Assembly: GCA_009617715.1 (NCBI GenBank)
Contig: VTFK01000073.1
Coordinates: forward strand, 930,001 to 994,000
DNA from: Plectrocnemia conspersa
Lineage: Eukaryota > Arthropoda > Insecta > Trichoptera > Polycentropodidae
DNA: 64,000 bases
Direction: 5' to 3'
Position numbers and translations under genes: made by a program. The first letter of the stretch is position 1, and every line of letters starts with the position of its first letter. The notes beneath the pieces were generated by a model. The model was given only the letters and a program-made list of their open reading frames with translations, had not been told where the DNA came from and ran no database searches. Below, one piece after another: positions 12,467 to 25,045 of this stretch.

Positions 12467-13500
12467 CCATTAACATAGTATTGTATAATATTTATCGGAT
12501 AAATCATGTGAATTATTTCAGGGATCGTAAAAGAGTAGGAATGCTGGTTTCTTCCTCTTTTCCTGATTGTATATACGACAAAATACTGTCTTTATTTCAC
12601 TTAGAACTTTCACTTAGACAACTAATTCGTTTCTACCTTGGAATATACGAGAGGTTAACCCAAAATCGAACCCAACGAAGTAATCGCTAAATCAACCTAG
12701 ACGATCTTTCAAAGCATGAAAAAAGCAGTGCTTTTACTCATTTGTCCGAACTGATTGAGCCAAGCAGTCACCTTGAACCTTCAAGACTTGATCTTCGAGA
12801 CAAATTGAAGACTACTACTATGCAGTAAAATGCTAAGATTAACGCAGCACGAATATGTATAATTTTATTATCCATTTGATGCACAAATTGTTCGGTCTTA
12901 TTTCAACTGTATTAACGACGATATTTAACGATTTTGAAGACCAAAATAAACGGTTTTGCAACTGCACAAATATTATACGCTTATAGTTACTTACATTTCA
13001 ATGTTTATCTGTTTAATAAAATAGAATTACAACTTAAGTAACTTACAGCAATAATATTTATTCGTAATTTTCTAAGCTTATCTTTAAAACAGTAAAGAAC
13101 GAAATTTGGCCCCGATTTATTTTTTGCTGTTACGTTTAAAAAAATAATTTTAAAATACAGTTTTAGCTTAAAAATAAAAAAAAACTGCGAAATTAAAATT
13201 TCACATTATGTAATCTTTTACATATACTATATTAAGTATTTGTAAATCGGTATATTAAATTAATTATAATTTATTATCAAGTCAAATTTTAATTATATTT
13301 TTAAGTTTTATTTTTTTGAAAAGTATTTAATTATAATTAATTGCTAAAACTGTGTACCATTAATATATTAAAAATAGACATAATATAATTTGATTTGCAA
13401 GATCTGATAGAATAAGATGTCTACGCTAATTATTCGTAGAATTAAAGCAATTTAAATTCGCCTGCTATTTTCTAGATTAAACCAAATTTAAATTGTATTA
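12467..13500. other. AT-rich stretch, no gene seen
   Basis: A short 69-codon frame at 12481-12690 has no recognisable content. The remainder is AT-rich with A/T homopolymers. Confidence 0.55.
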
Positions 13501-13504
13501 GACG

Positions 13505-14260
13505 CTTTAATATATGATAAGGAGAATTTTCGTCCGCGGCAAAAGAGCGATTAAAGTAAAATATCTTGTATTTGCCGAAACACAGACCTTAGGAGCCAAA
13601 AAAAGGAAAGAGAAGAAAGAATAAGTATGATTAAAACTCTTGGCGAAACGCGGTTACTTGAGACCCCCGTTGCCGCTTGAAAACTGACATTTGCCAGTAA
13701 TGAATGTTGGATATTTTAGAAAATTGTAACATTTTTTTACCCTCCACGGGACTAAAATTTTCGTAAAAAAAAAATGTAGCAATATACGAATGAGTATAAA
13801 TAAAACGAGTATCATAAACGTAAATTAATTATAATCAAATTAATTGAATTGGTTCTTAACCGGAGCGTGACACAACAGCTCGTTATAATAGCTAGGGTTT
13901 AAAATTTGCGGCTGGTTTAATTGCGGCAATGTTTTATAGGTAGATTTAGCATTATAAGGTGAATCGAATAATTATTATTAAATTTGTGCAAAAACATAAA
14001 TGCGCCGCTTTAATTTCTGAGCTTTGGCCATTTGTAGGCGAAATCTCCGCCCTTATTTTTATCCTCCTCTTGCAGGTAATTCCATTTCCATTATTAATTT
14101 TAATTATATTTCCTGAGCGAGCCGGATTCTCTCTCTCTATTTCTCCTTAAAGACCCTAAAGAAGGTTGACTTTAAACATCGTAAGCGAGAAAAGTCTGGC
14201 TGAAAATCCATGTATATGATTAAATACGCATGAATTCATCGCAACATTGTATTAATGAAC
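13505..14260. promoter_or_regulatory. Composite GC-richer island, candidate regulatory element
   Basis: Two GC-richer blocks, about 13520-13700 and 13850-14210, are separated by an A-rich gap. The second block contains several TTTATA and TAATTA words and a pyrimidine-rich stretch followed by CAG near 14070-14075 that resembles a 3' splice site, but no coding frame follows. The complexity and composition match the other islands. Confidence 0.35.
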
Positions 14261-14960
14261 GGATATTAGAGGAGAAAAAGCATATTATTTTACAATAAAA
14301 TATATACAATTATATATAATACATACATATATAAATTCATTTTGATAATCAATATACATGTTAAAATATCAACATTGATGACGCAAAAGTAAAATAAATA
14401 TATTTATTACCCACGAAATATATTACATATATATAGATATGTACAAATAATAATTGGGAATAAATTAGGCATATTTGAACTTATCAAGAAACACCATCAA
14501 ATGGGCGATGTCTTCTGGGCAATACGATAATATTAAAATACAAATAAATATGTAATGAAAATTATATTTTTATCATATTATTTATTACCGTGATCCGTTA
14601 ATAATAGTGATTTACTAATAATTATTATATTGCTAGTATTTTTTAAAAGTTAAAAGATAAAAATAACAAGATATAAATTATATATTTTACTTATCTTTGG
14701 TGAATAATTAATCATAAAATATTATTTTAACCGTTTTTTTTTTTATTTAAAAGCTTCTGAGAGTTTGTTGATATCATAAAATATTTTGGTTTAAGCTGGT
14801 AATTTTAATATAGACACCTATTGCTATTGATAAATGTTTATTGTGGGTTTTGCGCTTTATGATGATTCTTTATTTCGATTGAACCTTGGAATTAACTGTT
14901 AAAACAAACTTTCAGAATTTGCATAAATCGCATAGTTACAGTTTATTTTAAACTACATAG
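14261..14960. other. AT-rich stretch, no gene seen
   Basis: This is AT-rich sequence with microsatellite-like AT patches. No gene is seen. Confidence 0.55.
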
Positions 14961-15329
14961 GATAGTTCCAATAATTCAGAACTAGCGCTCAGTATACTTT
15001 TGAATTTTGACTGAAAATGTTTCGTTGCGTCTTTGAACAGTATTTTTGTCGTGGTTTTAAAACACTTTGCCACAGTGATATTGTGTTTTTTTTTAAAACA
15101 GGAAAAAACAAGTATGTATCTTATTTTGTATGTGTTATTTATCGATTATTGTTAAGAAAGACTTATTTGAGTTACCCTGGTTTATATTCTTCATAAATGG
15201 ATGGCACGATACGTGTTAAAGAAAAATATACTTGGAAAATATATAAAAAATAAGGGAATAAGACACTTGAAACATTCCCAAAATTATTTTATATGATAAA
15301 TGAAATGTGAGAGTTCCTTGATCTCAAAA

Positions 15330-15810
15330 ATATAAATGTAAATTATGAAATTGCAATTCATCGAGCTGCTTTGCGTACGATTTTTCCATAAGCTAACATA
15401 AATGGTTGTTTTTTTTATTTGCTACAAAATCTTTGAAAGCATTAACCTTCATGTAATTTTTTGATTATATATGATTCTTATGCGCAATTCAATTTAAATT
15501 GAAAAATCATTACTTCACTTTCTTTCATTCTAGAACAAAATATTTTACATGCTATTTCAAAACTTTAGAAGCAATTTAAAAATGGTTTACGAACATCTAT
15601 ATAACAAGGTTTTCACTAATTTTTTCCTTCCAACATTTGTTCTGGTAACATAGAACATTAGACGGAAAGGACCAATAACTTTACCGAAGAATGTCATCGG
15701 AAAATGCAATTGAGCTTTGGTAGAAGATCAGATCATCTAAAATTATAAATTTCTATCAAGGGTCTCATAGGCGTTTTGAAGAAGTTTACGAAATATTATT
15801 TTCGTTTTAA
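15330..15810 (+). pseudogene. MULE-type transposase remnant
   Basis: At 15343-15430 the frame reads EIAIHRAALRTIFP, one stop, then ANINGCFFYLLQNL. This matches the MULE transposase block in which a D-x-E/A-x-A segment is followed by (V/I)FP and GC-x-F-H-x-x-Q. About 250 bp on, near 15670-15740, another frame gives RTNNFTEECHRKMQLSFG, matching the block R-T-N-N-x-x-E-x-W-H-x-x-(L/M) that lies after the catalytic core. The two are in the correct order and spacing, with stops and shifts between, so it is a dead copy. In insects such domains occur in Mutator-like elements and in FLYWCH/MULE genes. I see no FLYWCH finger upstream and no terminal repeats. Confidence 0.65.
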
Positions 15811-16530
15811 GGTACGATGAAAAATTTCATAAAATATTGACATGGTATTGTATATAATTAAAATATGAGTTAGTAATTTTAACATAAATGGTTTTTAATT
15901 AAATAAACTCATTCGTTTGAATGTATATTTTATTTACAAAACATTTTTTTTTAATTTTTCACCCACATGACCATCGCCCCTTTAAATCGTCTGTTTGCCC
16001 ATTGCCTAGTACCACTACCGATATATTAAATGCGTACTGATAAATTTAATACGGACTGGTATGTTAATAATGATTCAAAAGTATTACTTCAATACTTTTG
16101 CAATAAATTAATAAAAAAATAAAGACCCTGCTGTAATTTATTACCTAACACTTATGATAAATAGCAAAACCATGGGCTTAAAATGTAAAATATTAAGCTG
16201 TATTGATAACTGCATATTTTTAAGACAATTATAAATTAAAAATGTGTTAGCTCTATTCGTGCAAAAAACAGATTTATTTTATGTATTATATATAGTACAT
16301 ATATTGTAATGTTAATAATATAAATAAAGTTTAATTCAATTATTATATGTAGCTGATATTTTAGGTTTTCAAACTTATTGTAAAGGGCTCCGCGGTTTAA
16401 AATATGTGCTACAACAAAGTTCAATATATTTTATTAACTATTGATTAGGAGAAATGAGATATATTTGTAAATAAATTATAAAGAATAAAAAATACAGACT
16501 CTTTTGTGTTGGCGTTGATACTTTTTTATT
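15811..16530. other. AT-rich stretch, no gene seen
   Basis: The sequence is mostly AT-rich. A small GC-richer patch lies at 15958-16025 with no interpretable feature. Confidence 0.5.
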
Positions 16531-16536
16531 TATTAT

Positions 16537-16581
16537 ATTTTTTCAACACACTGTGTTAGGTACACAGTGTATTGAAAAATT
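16537..16581. repeat. Near-perfect hairpin, 20-bp arms with a 5-base loop
   Basis: The arm at 16537-16556 pairs with that at 16562-16581 at 18 of 20 positions, around the loop TAGGT. The arms contain ACACTGTGT and TTTTTCAA, so they are not simple AT palindromes. It could be a miniature foldback element, a small structured RNA or a chance remnant. Nothing flanking it looks like a target-site duplication. Confidence 0.75.
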
Positions 16582-16584
16582 ACA

Positions 16585-17350
16585 CTAGCCACAAATCATA
16601 ATTTTTACTTTGGCAACAGTTTCAATAACCATTTTATATTATTAATTGATCGTTTAACCACTATTAAAACAATTTTTAGATATAATACTAGAGTTTTTTC
16701 AGCATGAAAGTCACTTATTCCTACACTTAATATATGACACCCACTATAAACTTATTCTGGGTTGGAGGTTGGAAGCATGAAATTAAATTAGGTTTTAATT
16801 CAGCGTATAATTAGCGTAGATGACTTACTCCGTATAATATCTAAGCTTGAGCATATTTATTTTAAGACCTTTTTCAATATGAAACATTTAGCTGACGTTT
16901 AAGCTTCAGATCGATCCTGATATCTGAAAGGGCTTTTATTTGCACGACAGCGATAATTCGAATAATGATATTTTTGCATTCTCACTAGACCGAATCAGCT
17001 TAATCATCTCCAACGTAAACTAAGCAATTACGTTATTTTTTTCATATGGACTTCGTATTATCTCGAGAAGAAAAGCCTCGCGGAGAAGCGAATAAAGTAT
17101 ATATGTATACATAAAGAAATCCACGGGGAATTGGAAATCAGGATGGCCGTCGAACCGTAAATATTGCTCATTGAAAAATAACTCAAATATATTTGAATTA
17201 TGTATGAAGCACGTCACTGATAAACTGATTGCCTCTATTGAACGAAAAATCCTACGTAAAGCGAGCCCTTTTTACATAGGGAGATTTTCACTTGTGACGT
17301 ATCCACTTTTTCGTTTTGCTACTCACGGATAAAAGTCTGATTTTGATACA
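16585..17350. promoter_or_regulatory. GC-richer island, candidate regulatory element
   Basis: Complexity rises from about 16730 and is highest at 16880-17340, with words such as TAATTAGCG, GATAAACTGATT and CGAATAAAG. Minus-strand frames in it are short and featureless. It resembles the other islands. Confidence 0.3.
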
Positions 17351-18330
17351 TTTTATTACGCTGGATTCGCATATGAATACTTATAAATTAGCCCACACGC
17401 TCCTCACCAATATAAGTAAAACTAAAAATATATCAATATTCATTATACGAATTCTTCGGAATGGAATTGATCAAAAATAAAAACGCTATGCAAATATTTG
17501 TATTCCTTATAAAGTTAAATTTTCTTGTACTTTATTATACAGTTCGAATAAAAGTACATAAATTGATTAATGTATTCCTATATCAAAATTCCATATCAGC
17601 ATGCTTATAAAGAAAATTTAAGTATTAAGAGCGGAGCAACAAAAAATGCCATTAAAATATATTACATATTTCAATCTCTGAACTTTCATGCAACACAGTA
17701 CGGAATGTATTCATTGAGTTATATAATCTCGAAACTATACTACGATCTGCCAGAAAAGTTTTAAACCAAGTTTAATAAAATATTCAGAGATATTACTATT
17801 CATTGTACGTTAAAAACTTATTTTTGATAATATATATTAAGTGCAAAATTTGATTGTCTATATCTATAAAATAAATCAGTTAGTATTTTACTTTCAATAT
17901 TAAACACATCTCAACAATGAATAAATATATTTTTAATATCATTAACGTCTAATTACATAAAGTATTTATTATTATTATTAGTGTATTATTTTTACATATG
18001 TAAAACTATATAGATATATACATCGCATAATCGACAATTACATATCGCAAATAGTTATGAAGTTGAACGAATTTTAGTTATTATTTTTTCTCAATTCAAC
18101 ATTTGTAGGTCAACGAAAATAAATGTAAAATATATTTACATTATCGAATAATAAATATAAAATGGTATTTTTATTCTAAGATAAGATATAAGATATAGTA
18201 TATAAGGAACATAATAACGCTTTGAAGCTATGTTAAGATTTTTAAAATACGTGTAGCTTACTAAGAAGCAACTAATTATAAAACTCGGTACATTTTCAAC
18301 TGTATATTATATGATATATATCCTAATTAT
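17351..18330. other. AT-rich stretch, no gene seen
   Basis: This AT-rich stretch carries no recognisable gene or repeat. A 64-codon frame at 17570 is featureless. Confidence 0.55.
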
Positions 18331-18334
18331 CTTG

Positions 18335-18800
18335 TCAGGGGTATTTGAAGGCAAAATTTTATTTATTTTTTGTGCAACAATTGAAAACGTCAGGTACAGT
18401 TTGTATATATTATTTTTACTTAAAGATTTTCATGGGTTCACCCTTAGACTCCAGTGGTCTACGATCTGAGTTCAACTCGAAATTCCGTACGTTAATATGT
18501 ACCAAAGGATGCGAAAAAAGAAGCAGTGGCCACTGCGGCCTCTTTTTGTACGAACTTAATGGGTCCAAGTTTTTGAAGTTTCCATCATCAATATAAATAG
18601 TAATACATAAAAAGATTCTCACGGTGGTGTCCCATTTTTCGAAGAAACCTATTTTTATATCTTAGACGTTTAAAACCCGTATTTGTATTTCACATGTCAA
18701 AACTGACTTTGTCATCAGGGTTTATGATTTAATATCATTTAATACAGATTGTCACACCTGTAAATTTAGCTAAAAACTTTTCGATTGCTTTCAAACGTCA
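18335..18800. promoter_or_regulatory. GC-richer island with a 14-bp perfect palindrome
   Basis: The island contains GCAGTGGCCACTGC at 18523-18536, a perfect palindrome and the most GC-rich word nearby. Frames of 83 and 68 codons overlap on opposite strands, which argues against either being real. A second block at 18640-18720 contains TTTATGA. I read it as candidate regulatory sequence. Confidence 0.35.
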
Positions 18801-19470
18801 GTTAAATTTCTCCATAAAGGTGTCTAAATGTTAAATGAAAGGGTGGTTTAATTAATAAATCCGACAAATACAATTTAGTTTAGAAGAAATATTTAGACTT
18901 TTTAAAAAATATGAGCTATAATATTTGATAGATTAACTTTTGTGTGCTCTTTCAAACGGTCACAAGATTTAAAACTAGCAAGTAAAGAATATATAAGCTT
19001 AATATATAATTTGCGGCAAGAATTTATTTAGCTACATAGTTAACATGTTCTTGCCATTAATGTATTATATTACGACAGTTAACTCTAAGTTTGCGCATTA
19101 TCAGAGAGCTTAAAACAATTTTAAAGGTTATAGAAAAGAATGAGATACATAATTAATTAAGATAAAATTTAGGTTATTCCATAAAACCAAGGTATTATGT
19201 TTTGTTAAATCATTTTACCAACTTCTTGCAGTTTATAGTCTCCATCAACCAAGATGTTGCCAAAATTACATTTTGAAATATTATCAACTTAAAAGCATCG
19301 AACTTTTACTTTTTAATATTTATTAGGTTATATTTGCCTCTGTATATGTTTGAGCTTTATACATAATTCTAAAGTATTTAATTATTTTTTATTTTTCATA
19401 TTATAATATTTAATCTGTGAGATAGAGTCTTATTCGGCTTTATTTTTTTATATAATTATTTTTTAACCAT
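18801..19470. other. AT-rich stretch, no gene seen
   Basis: No gene, RNA or transposon signature is visible. Confidence 0.55.
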
Positions 19471-19474
19471 TACA

Positions 19475-20110
19475 CTCTCGGCGAGTTTATAATGTATTGC
19501 TATATTTCATCACGGTCGTCGTGTTTTTACAAGAGCTATGGTTCCCAATGCGACTTTTATAGCCCCTGCCTATTTTTCTTAATCTGCGAAACGTCTGTGC
19601 AAAAAAATACGGTCAGGCAGTCCTGTGAGACAGGGCCGGAGTGGGTGTGGGCGGGTCATCTATTTTTATTATTATGATTATCATTATGTTTATTTCAGGC
19701 CGTTTTGTCGAATCTCACTTCGGTCCGGCGGGACCGTTGGCGTTTCTACGCCACTTTGCATATCAATTCGGTACCCGACTTGCGTATACGTAAGGAAGGG
19801 TGAACATTTCGACATGCGAAACTCCCAATTAAAAAAAACCTTATACATTTTTGGTGTGTTATTTCAACCGTATGGGTCTAGAAAAAAACTGAATTAGTTT
19901 TCCTATTCGACTGCAGTTTTCCAGTGGTAGCAAGTAGGAGAAAATTCAATCACGGCTTTTCCCCCCGTTTCGATTTTCATACACACACTTCATTCTTCCC
20001 CCGACGAAATATTCATTTCCTCTCGTCGGCGACGTAATAAAGGCTCGTATGGGCTGTGCGAGCGAGGAGGGTCTATCTACAAAAGCAGTTTATTGATGTG
20101 CAATCAGGTA
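19475..20110 (+). promoter_or_regulatory. Large GC-rich island with splice-like signals
   Basis: This is one of the longest islands, about 630 bp. At 19691-19698 TATTTCAG follows a T-rich tract, and at 19789/19790 there is TATAC|GTAAGG. Together they enclose 91 bp that is open in all three plus frames. The island ends at CAATCAG|GTATGT (donor at about 20107/20108), another strong 5' splice-like site. It may therefore contain non-coding or short coding exons of a plus-strand transcript, or be regulatory sequence with chance splice words. No frame matches a protein I recognise. Confidence 0.35.
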
Positions 20111-21955
20111 TGTATTCCTTCTAAAAAAATAAATTGAAAAATATGAATTTTCAAGGCAGTTTTTGACCAAGCTCTGTAATGAAAAAAACACGACGAAAGC
20201 TATTTTAAGTTAAACTGATATCTCAGCTACCTTTTGTAACAAATCATACAGAAAGGTCTAAATATATTCGGTAAATGTACTGAGGTAAAAATATGATAAA
20301 ATAATATTATATAGAAATAACTTAAATAATATGTTTTTATTTTGACAGCCATAAGTGTTAATTACTTAATTTGATATCGTAAATTATAATTCATTAATTC
20401 GTTATTATTTGTTAACATGTAATTATTAAATAGTATCTTTACAAATACACCGCAGCATCTACATATGTATTTATAAAAGGTTTTAACAAAATTATGGTGT
20501 ATGAAAATAATCTATTAATAAAACAAGCAGACATGAATTTTTAATGAAAAAGTTTACCATGTAGGAAGTGCATTATTTGGGTTATATTTTCAACAAAATA
20601 ATTTACAAAATTGTAAAGGAAAAGTTTGTTATCGTAACGAAGTACCTTTGTACACACACACATATTTATATGAGAAAATAAATATTTATTTTAATTCAAG
20701 AGAATCATTTAGGAAGAGCAGTAAATATCTAATTAAAATACTAAATTACAGCTATTAGAAATTAAAGCTATTACATAGAACAAATAAGAGATCTCAATAA
20801 AATATTGGTTATTATAACCACTCGTGTGCTTTTATTAAACTGCTTATTTTCTATTTCTTCAACTTTTCAGTATTTCAAACATTTCTCGTGATGAAGTTGT
20901 TAATTTTAGACAAGTCCTGAGACACGAGACCACGTAAAAACCGGAAATTCTCAAGTTGTGAAGCAGAGTGATTTTAAAATTTGTCACATCTTTAATATAG
21001 CAAATAATAATAAAATAATCATCTGAAAATACTTCATTGTTGATTTTAAAGAAAACTTAATAACGTTAATATAGCTTTTTTGTGATGCAGAACGTGGTAA
21101 ATTTAACATTAAGAAAAACAGGAAATCCAGAAGTCTCAATGAATTAAAATAAACAACGCAGCTTTTGCTTTTCTTTGAAGTTTATTATAGAGTTAGAAAG
21201 CTAACGTTTTTTAACATCATCGGTGTATTTTAAATATTCCTTATTATTTAAATAATATAAAAAATATCATTTACTTATGTTAAAATATATAGTTATTTAT
21301 TATTTTCACTTTAAAAAAAGCGAGAAATAATAATCTTGAAAATGGTGCAAATATTTTAAGTTATAATAATAATAAAATAGACGACTTTATTGTGTACTTG
21401 GCAAAAGCTAAGCGTAAAATACAATATCATTTACAAGACTAGTAATCTCTACATGATCTCGATTTAGAGTAAACAATCAAAATGTACATTTTATAATAAT
21501 GAAATCTGTTTTAAAAAATATTTATTGTTAGCAGTTAACTGCTTAGACAACAAATATTGTATTAAATTCATAGTCTGAATCGAAAATATTGATATTTTAA
21601 ATAAATTGGTACAAAGAAAAGAAATTTTGCGAAAAAAACATTATTAATATAATTTATTTATGTAATTAATTTTTATGCCATGTAAAGTTTTGATTTAACT
21701 GAGTGGTAAATTTTAGTATTGTATGTTTCTAGAGCCGTAGATAATATGTTATTGAAACGAATTTAATTTTCACATACATCTGTTTATATACAGTACTTAA
21801 ATCTGAAGAAACTTTTCTTAATGTGTTTATTGAGATCTTAATTTAATCCAAAATTTTAACATCTTGAAAGCTTTCACAGAATTGAAAATATTAAAATTAT
21901 ATTAAATAAAAATAAATATATTAGGTACATTTTAAGAACACTGTACTTCACATGT
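20111..21955. other. AT-rich desert, no gene seen
   Basis: AT-rich sequence with stops in every frame fills the stretch. A slightly more complex patch near 20870-20990 has no interpretable feature. Confidence 0.55.
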
Positions 21956-21959
21956 ATGT

Positions 21960-22275
21960 ATGTGTGTACACAGTGACGTGCTGACACGTAAGTAGCCAAA
22001 GTGCCAAATGACCGGAAGAAGTCCGGCCCTCTCAGCGCGTGAGAATTTCAATGGCGCTAAAAGCCTTCGAGTGTTGCCAGCTGCCAAAATCATACAATTC
22101 ACTGATTAAAACATTTACTCGGTTTCGACGCTTTCTCCGATATTAAACCGTAACATACGTCATACTGTATTTAGTTATGATAAGCTCTGAATTTGATAAA
22201 GGATTAGGCCAGTCGTAAGTAAATATGATAAATTTGAACAACGTATTTACGACAGCGGCTGTTGTAAGTAGGCAT
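21960..22275. promoter_or_regulatory. GC-richer island with short inverted repeats
   Basis: The island contains a small hairpin-forming word, CCGGAAGAAGTCCGG at 22012-22026, and an imperfect GTCGTAA...TTACGAC pair at about 22212-22253. No frame of note is present. It is a candidate regulatory element of the same class as the others. Confidence 0.35.
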
Positions 22276-23680
22276 ATTGTTTTAATATTTATGAAACTAA
22301 CCATTAGACCTTGAAAAACAACCGTTAAAGACTTTTAAGGTCTTTAGCCATACAATATAATTAATGTAAGGCACATTGTTTAAGGTTGAACTTTTCGCGG
22401 ATAAGTTTTGCAAAGTAAATATATTGCGTGCGTACATTTTACGCAATATTATGTAAGGTTTAAAAAATTCAAATTAAACTTTAAAGTTGTGAATAGCAAA
22501 TAAGTAATGTTATGTACAAAGTTTAATGTGAGTATGTGAAAATGCATGTATCATTGTAGTTTTTGGTAAAGTAATAATAGGATACGAATCATGAGTGTTA
22601 TGAGAAAAGGTACACGGAAAAATTTTCTTGTCTAGAAAGAACATTAAATAACGAAAAGACGTTGATTATTATTTGTATAGATTTGCACTAAATAATTTAT
22701 GCATAGAACAAACAGTCAACTTAGAATTATATAAAGATATTTTTAAGCGACTCATGGGGTCGGGAGATCTGAAAGGACTTTGAAAATAATTGTGTGCTAT
22801 TTCACGAAAATTAATTCACTAATATGACACAGTTGATGAAAATACGGATATACTCGATAAAATAATATACTATAATAAGAATGTAAGCAACGCAACTGTT
22901 CATAAAATAAATAATTATTTATATTAAATATTCTAGTTCAGTAATTTTATTGTGAGAGCGGGACTACTATTTTTAACTAAGAACGTTTAAATTTAAAATA
23001 CAACTGGTTCAGGAAATAGAAAATTGTTTAAATTAACCTATGACACAAATAAAAGATATTTATAAACACACAAACAATTAATCTAGTTTGTTTAGACCAA
23101 ATTTAATTCAGTATTAATAAACATAAACATTTAAGAAAGAAGGTAAATTATAAATAAATATTTAAATCTGTATTAAAATATTTAAATACCTCTTAGGCAT
23201 TTTCTGTAATTTGGTACAATTCATCAAGTTTTAGAACCTTTCAAACTTTTAATGAATTACTTAAATCAATCAGAAACAGTCGTAAAGAAATTAAGTATTA
23301 CTTATCAATGAATTTTTACAAAGTTACCATACATTTAGGGAACGTTATTATTTGGAAAAATAAAAGTTTCTCATAATGAGCCGTTTTTAGCTATTAAGAA
23401 AAAAATATTATTATAAAGCTCAATTTTCTATGATAATAAATTTTATTTATTGGTAATTGATAGTTTACCCAAATTACTATATTTTTATGTATATTGAATT
23501 CTAACTTAGTTTTGATCTTCATTAATTGGTTATTAAGTTTTTTATGACAAATGTTTTATCGGGAAAAACATATCTGGCAATGACTTTAAAACGTGTATTC
23601 CTTGTAGTAATAATTTGCATGTAGGTGCATATATTTGGCTTCTCAGAAAATTATTAAACAAATTTTAAAAATACAGCAAC
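22276..23680. other. AT-rich desert, no gene seen
   Basis: No gene or repeat signature is visible in this AT-rich stretch. Confidence 0.55.
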
Positions 23681-23689
23681 ATGTCCTAG

Positions 23690-24185
23690 TTTAGATCAAT
23701 TTTTCGTTCCATATCTCGCCGTGACCTCTTTAGACACCATCAGATAGACCTCGCGAAGATACAAAGCTCCATGTCCCGTGAATAGGAATGATCCAAAATT
23801 TTGATTAAAACTGAAACGAACCGGGCTTTTCAGGGGCTCAAAACATTTGCCAAGATCGGTTCGAAGGCGTACTTCATAAATCACGGCGCGCACTTAAACT
23901 CAGTACACAAAACGTACAATTTCATTAACGTTAGAAGAGTATGTATATACTATACACACATATAAACATTGGAGAATATAATCCGGCGTGCTTTCAGCAA
24001 CACTTTCAGCGTTAATAATAGCCGGCCCCGACCCATATCTGGGTCACTTCTTTTCCGTGGATGTGTTGCTCTTTTTGCTTTCGGACTTGCACCGACCGTA
24101 CGGGCACACTTTTTCAGCCTAGAAACAATCGAAGGGGTGTTGTTATAAGGGTATGTGTTCACTCGGAGAAAGCATAGCTTTTCAG
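23690..24185. promoter_or_regulatory. GC-rich island, candidate regulatory element
   Basis: Two GC-rich halves, 23695-23900 and 23985-24175, each carry a minus-strand frame of 65-70 codons. The frames have no domain and no convincing splice sites at their edges. The composition contrast with flanks is strong, so constraint is plausible, but coding function is not supported. Confidence 0.35.
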
Positions 24186-24560
24186 GTAACTTTTTAAAAT
24201 ATATGGTCTGTATAATTACATTTTGAATCTGATCTGTGGTTTTTTTAAAGCAGTCATTGTTACTTTGTTATACTGATTTTTTACTTAAAATTAAGTAGAA
24301 TTAAATAGGCTTTAGCTGCAACATGTGAGGTGGGAAAAAAGCTTTCTGTTTAAGAAAATAACTTTATAAACAACAGTGTGATAAAATTGGATTATACATT
24401 TAAGCAAAATAATGAAAGTTAATCTGTTATTAAATTATTTGATGCTAATTAGCTGAAGATTTTATAAAATTAATATTGAAAATGCCCGATACCATTATAT
24501 GCAATTTTCACAATGTATTAAGCACTACTGAATTACATCACGTTAGCTAAATTGGATAAG
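24186..24560. other. AT-rich stretch, no gene seen
   Basis: Nothing is supported here. The last 90 bp lead into the duplicated element that follows. Confidence 0.5.
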
Positions 24561-24566
24561 TAATAC

Positions 24567-24640
24567 CTTACAATAAAACATTCCACCTCATTTGTAAATA
24601 TTTAAGCCAAGGATTATTAAACAAAAGTCATGATTGCAGT
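24567..24640 (+). repeat. Duplicated putative regulatory element, copy 1 (direct pair)
   Basis: This block aligns without gaps to 46348-46422, with about 80% identity counted by eye. Exact shared cores include CTCATTTGTAAATA, TAAGCCA, GGATTATTA and CATGATTGC. Differences are scattered between the cores. TGTAAATA is a forkhead-type word and GGATTA an Otx/Bicoid-type word, which is established motif knowledge; their use here is inference. The flanks are weakly or not alignable. It is not near any transposon signature. Confidence 0.8.
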
Positions 24641-24739
24641 GTTATGTAAGATTTCTAAAAAAATAAGAATTTAATGCTTAAGAAACATATAACAAATATA
24701 TCATGAAAATATGTTCAACTTTAAACGTATAATTTCAAC

Positions 24740-25045
24740 TTAACCCAGAAGTAGTAGGGGCGAAGAATTTTCTTTTTCAAGTATAAATCAGCGGTACCCT
24801 CTTCCGGGTTAGGAATGTATCGCGTATGTTGCAGAGAAGGGCCGCAATAATAAATGTTTTCCCAGGGCGAATGCGTGCACACTTTATTGTCCGGGTGGCC
24901 GCGGTTTCGAGAATGCGCTATAAAGCGGCCGCAAGCAATTTTATTGTATTATATTTATTATTTCTATCGTAAAAAACGTTAACGGTTATCTCGCGCCGCA
25001 CGGCCGTCACGTACGCGTTTCACGCGCGCAATATAATAATTCTTA
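24740..25045. promoter_or_regulatory. GC-rich island, candidate regulatory element
   Basis: This GC- and CpG-rich island contains CCGCAATAATAAATG, TTTATTG and a CGCGCGC patch near 25020. Lying 100 bp past duplicated copy 1, it may be part of the same regulatory unit. No coding frame is seen. Confidence 0.35.

Noticed and set aside
20049..20096. Short frame starting MGCASEEG, reminiscent of myristoylated N-termini
   Set aside because: It stops after 15 codons with no usable donor before the stop, and a five-residue resemblance is not evidence.
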